Assembly (NCBI GenBank): GCA_021798655.1
Contig: JAJZFE010000259.1
Span: 1-6,335 of the forward strand
DNA: 6,335 nucleotides
Direction of reading: 5' to 3'
Origin: Acidobacteriota bacterium
GTDB taxonomy: Bacteria > Acidobacteriota > Terriglobia > Terriglobales > Acidobacteriaceae
Position 1 is the first letter of the stretch; every line of letters begins with the position of its first letter. Of the stretch, positions 5,906 to 6,335 are shown piece by piece. Under the pieces are notes generated by a model that saw nothing but the letters and a program-made list of their open reading frames with translations, was not told where the DNA came from and made no database searches. The position numbers and the translations under genes are program-made.

Positions 5906-6335
5906 TAGCCTTGCTCCTTTGCTGAAACCATCTCCGGCATCACCACCGGCACCGCGCCTGGCAGCATCACCGGCGCATACTCCGCCAACTCACCTGCCAG
6001 CGGCCGGACATACTCACAAAACTTCTCCGTCACCGCCAGCGGTCCGCCATCCAGCCACTCTGCTGGAATCGGCCGCTCCACGCCCGCCACCGCAGCCAGC
6101 GGAACCAGACGATACCCGGGCCCACCGTCCTCCGCCAACGGCAGCAGCGCGACCATCTGGTCACTCTCCCCCGCCACCAGCGCCTGCACCGCCGCCCGCC
6201 CCACTAGCGCAGCATCCATCTCGTCCTGCCGAGACACCAGCGCCCGGCTCATCCGTCCCAGCAGTCCCGGACGCTCGCTCCGGCAGCGCAGCTTCAACTC
6301 TCGCGCCACCATCCCCGCCAGATGCTGCCCTACCC
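5905..6335 (-). CDS. PfkA-type phosphofructokinase-family sugar kinase, C-terminal part
   Basis: The frame is open through the right edge, so about 142 C-terminal residues are seen; an ATG at 6312 is internal, not the start. The fragment shows the C-terminal part of the ATP/PPi-dependent PfkA family. VGQHLAGMVARELKLRCR is followed by ERPGLLGRMS, SRQDEMDAALVGRAAVQALV with GESDQMVALLPL, PLAAVAGVERPIPAEWL and a VTEKFCEYVRPLAG tail. It matches the branch with a (D/E)(K/R)PGTLQRMS-like motif, where this protein has L in place of T and G in place of Q. The enzyme would phosphorylate a ketohexose derivative at C1 in the cytoplasm. Directly before an isomerase gene it should act on that enzyme's product, so a 6-deoxy-6-sulfofructose kinase role is plausible by context. 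The phosphoryl donor (ATP or PPi) cannot be told because the N-terminal nucleotide site is outside the window. Confidence 0.8.
   Translation of the reverse strand, partial: VGQHLAGMVARELKLRCRSERPGLLGRMSRALVSRQDEMDAALVGRAAVQALVAGESDQMVALLPLAEDGGPGYRLVPLAAVAGVERPIPAEWLDGGPLAVTEKFCEYVRPLAGELAEYAPVMLPGAVPVVMPEMVSAKEQG
5914..5919 (-). promoter_or_regulatory. Ribosome binding site for the isomerase, inside the kinase gene
   Basis: AAGGAG on the minus strand lies 8 bases before ATG 5905, within the last codons of the kinase gene. With the TAATG stop/start overlap it indicates translational coupling. Confidence 0.7.

Noticed and set aside
1..6335. CRISPR array, tRNA, insertion sequence or prophage signals
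   Set aside because: No regularly spaced repeats, no cloverleaf-like sequence, no transposase or integrase frame and no long terminal inverted repeats were seen.

Overview
The window is a block of seven protein genes, all on the minus strand. It reads as one catabolic gene cluster that runs off both ends. The sequence is GC-rich and the genes are closely packed (gaps of 1 base overlap to about 150 bases). Protein style and gene content fit a soil-type heterotroph, possibly Acidobacteriota. That placement is an impression from composition and protein style, because no taxonomic marker gene is present.

In transcription order (right to left): (1) the C-terminal part of a PfkA-type phosphofructokinase-family sugar kinase, cut by the right edge; (2) an L-fucose/L-arabinose-isomerase-fold sugar isomerase, whose ATG overlaps the kinase stop by one base; (3) after a 151-base gap with a promoter-like sequence, a GntR/FCD repressor-type regulator; (4) an NAD(P)-dependent aldehyde dehydrogenase of the succinate-semialdehyde/sulfolactaldehyde dehydrogenase type; (5) a 93-residue SAF-domain protein and (6) its 387-residue UxaA-type partner, together a split lyase/dehydratase that most resembles the two subunits of (2R)-sulfolactate sulfo-lyase (SuyA and SuyB); (7) an Ldh_2-family 2-hydroxyacid dehydrogenase, cut by the left edge, of the family that contains (R)-sulfolactate dehydrogenase (ComC).

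Taken together, the enzymes make a coherent pathway for the plant sulfosugar sulfoquinovose or a relative. The isomerase would give the sulfoketose and the kinase would phosphorylate it. An aldolase, not in the window, would release sulfolactaldehyde. The aldehyde dehydrogenase would oxidise that to sulfolactate, the Ldh_2 enzyme would adjust its stereochemistry, and SuyAB would split it to pyruvate and sulfite. Joining sulfoglycolysis to desulfonation in one locus would be notable, since the two halves are often found in different organisms. The family assignments are well supported by motifs; the sulfonate substrates are an inference from gene combination. The main alternative is an aldonate/uronate pathway built on a split altronate-dehydratase-like enzyme.

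No tRNA, rRNA, CRISPR array, insertion sequence or convincing terminator was seen. The only sizeable non-coding stretch is the 151-base gap in front of the regulator.
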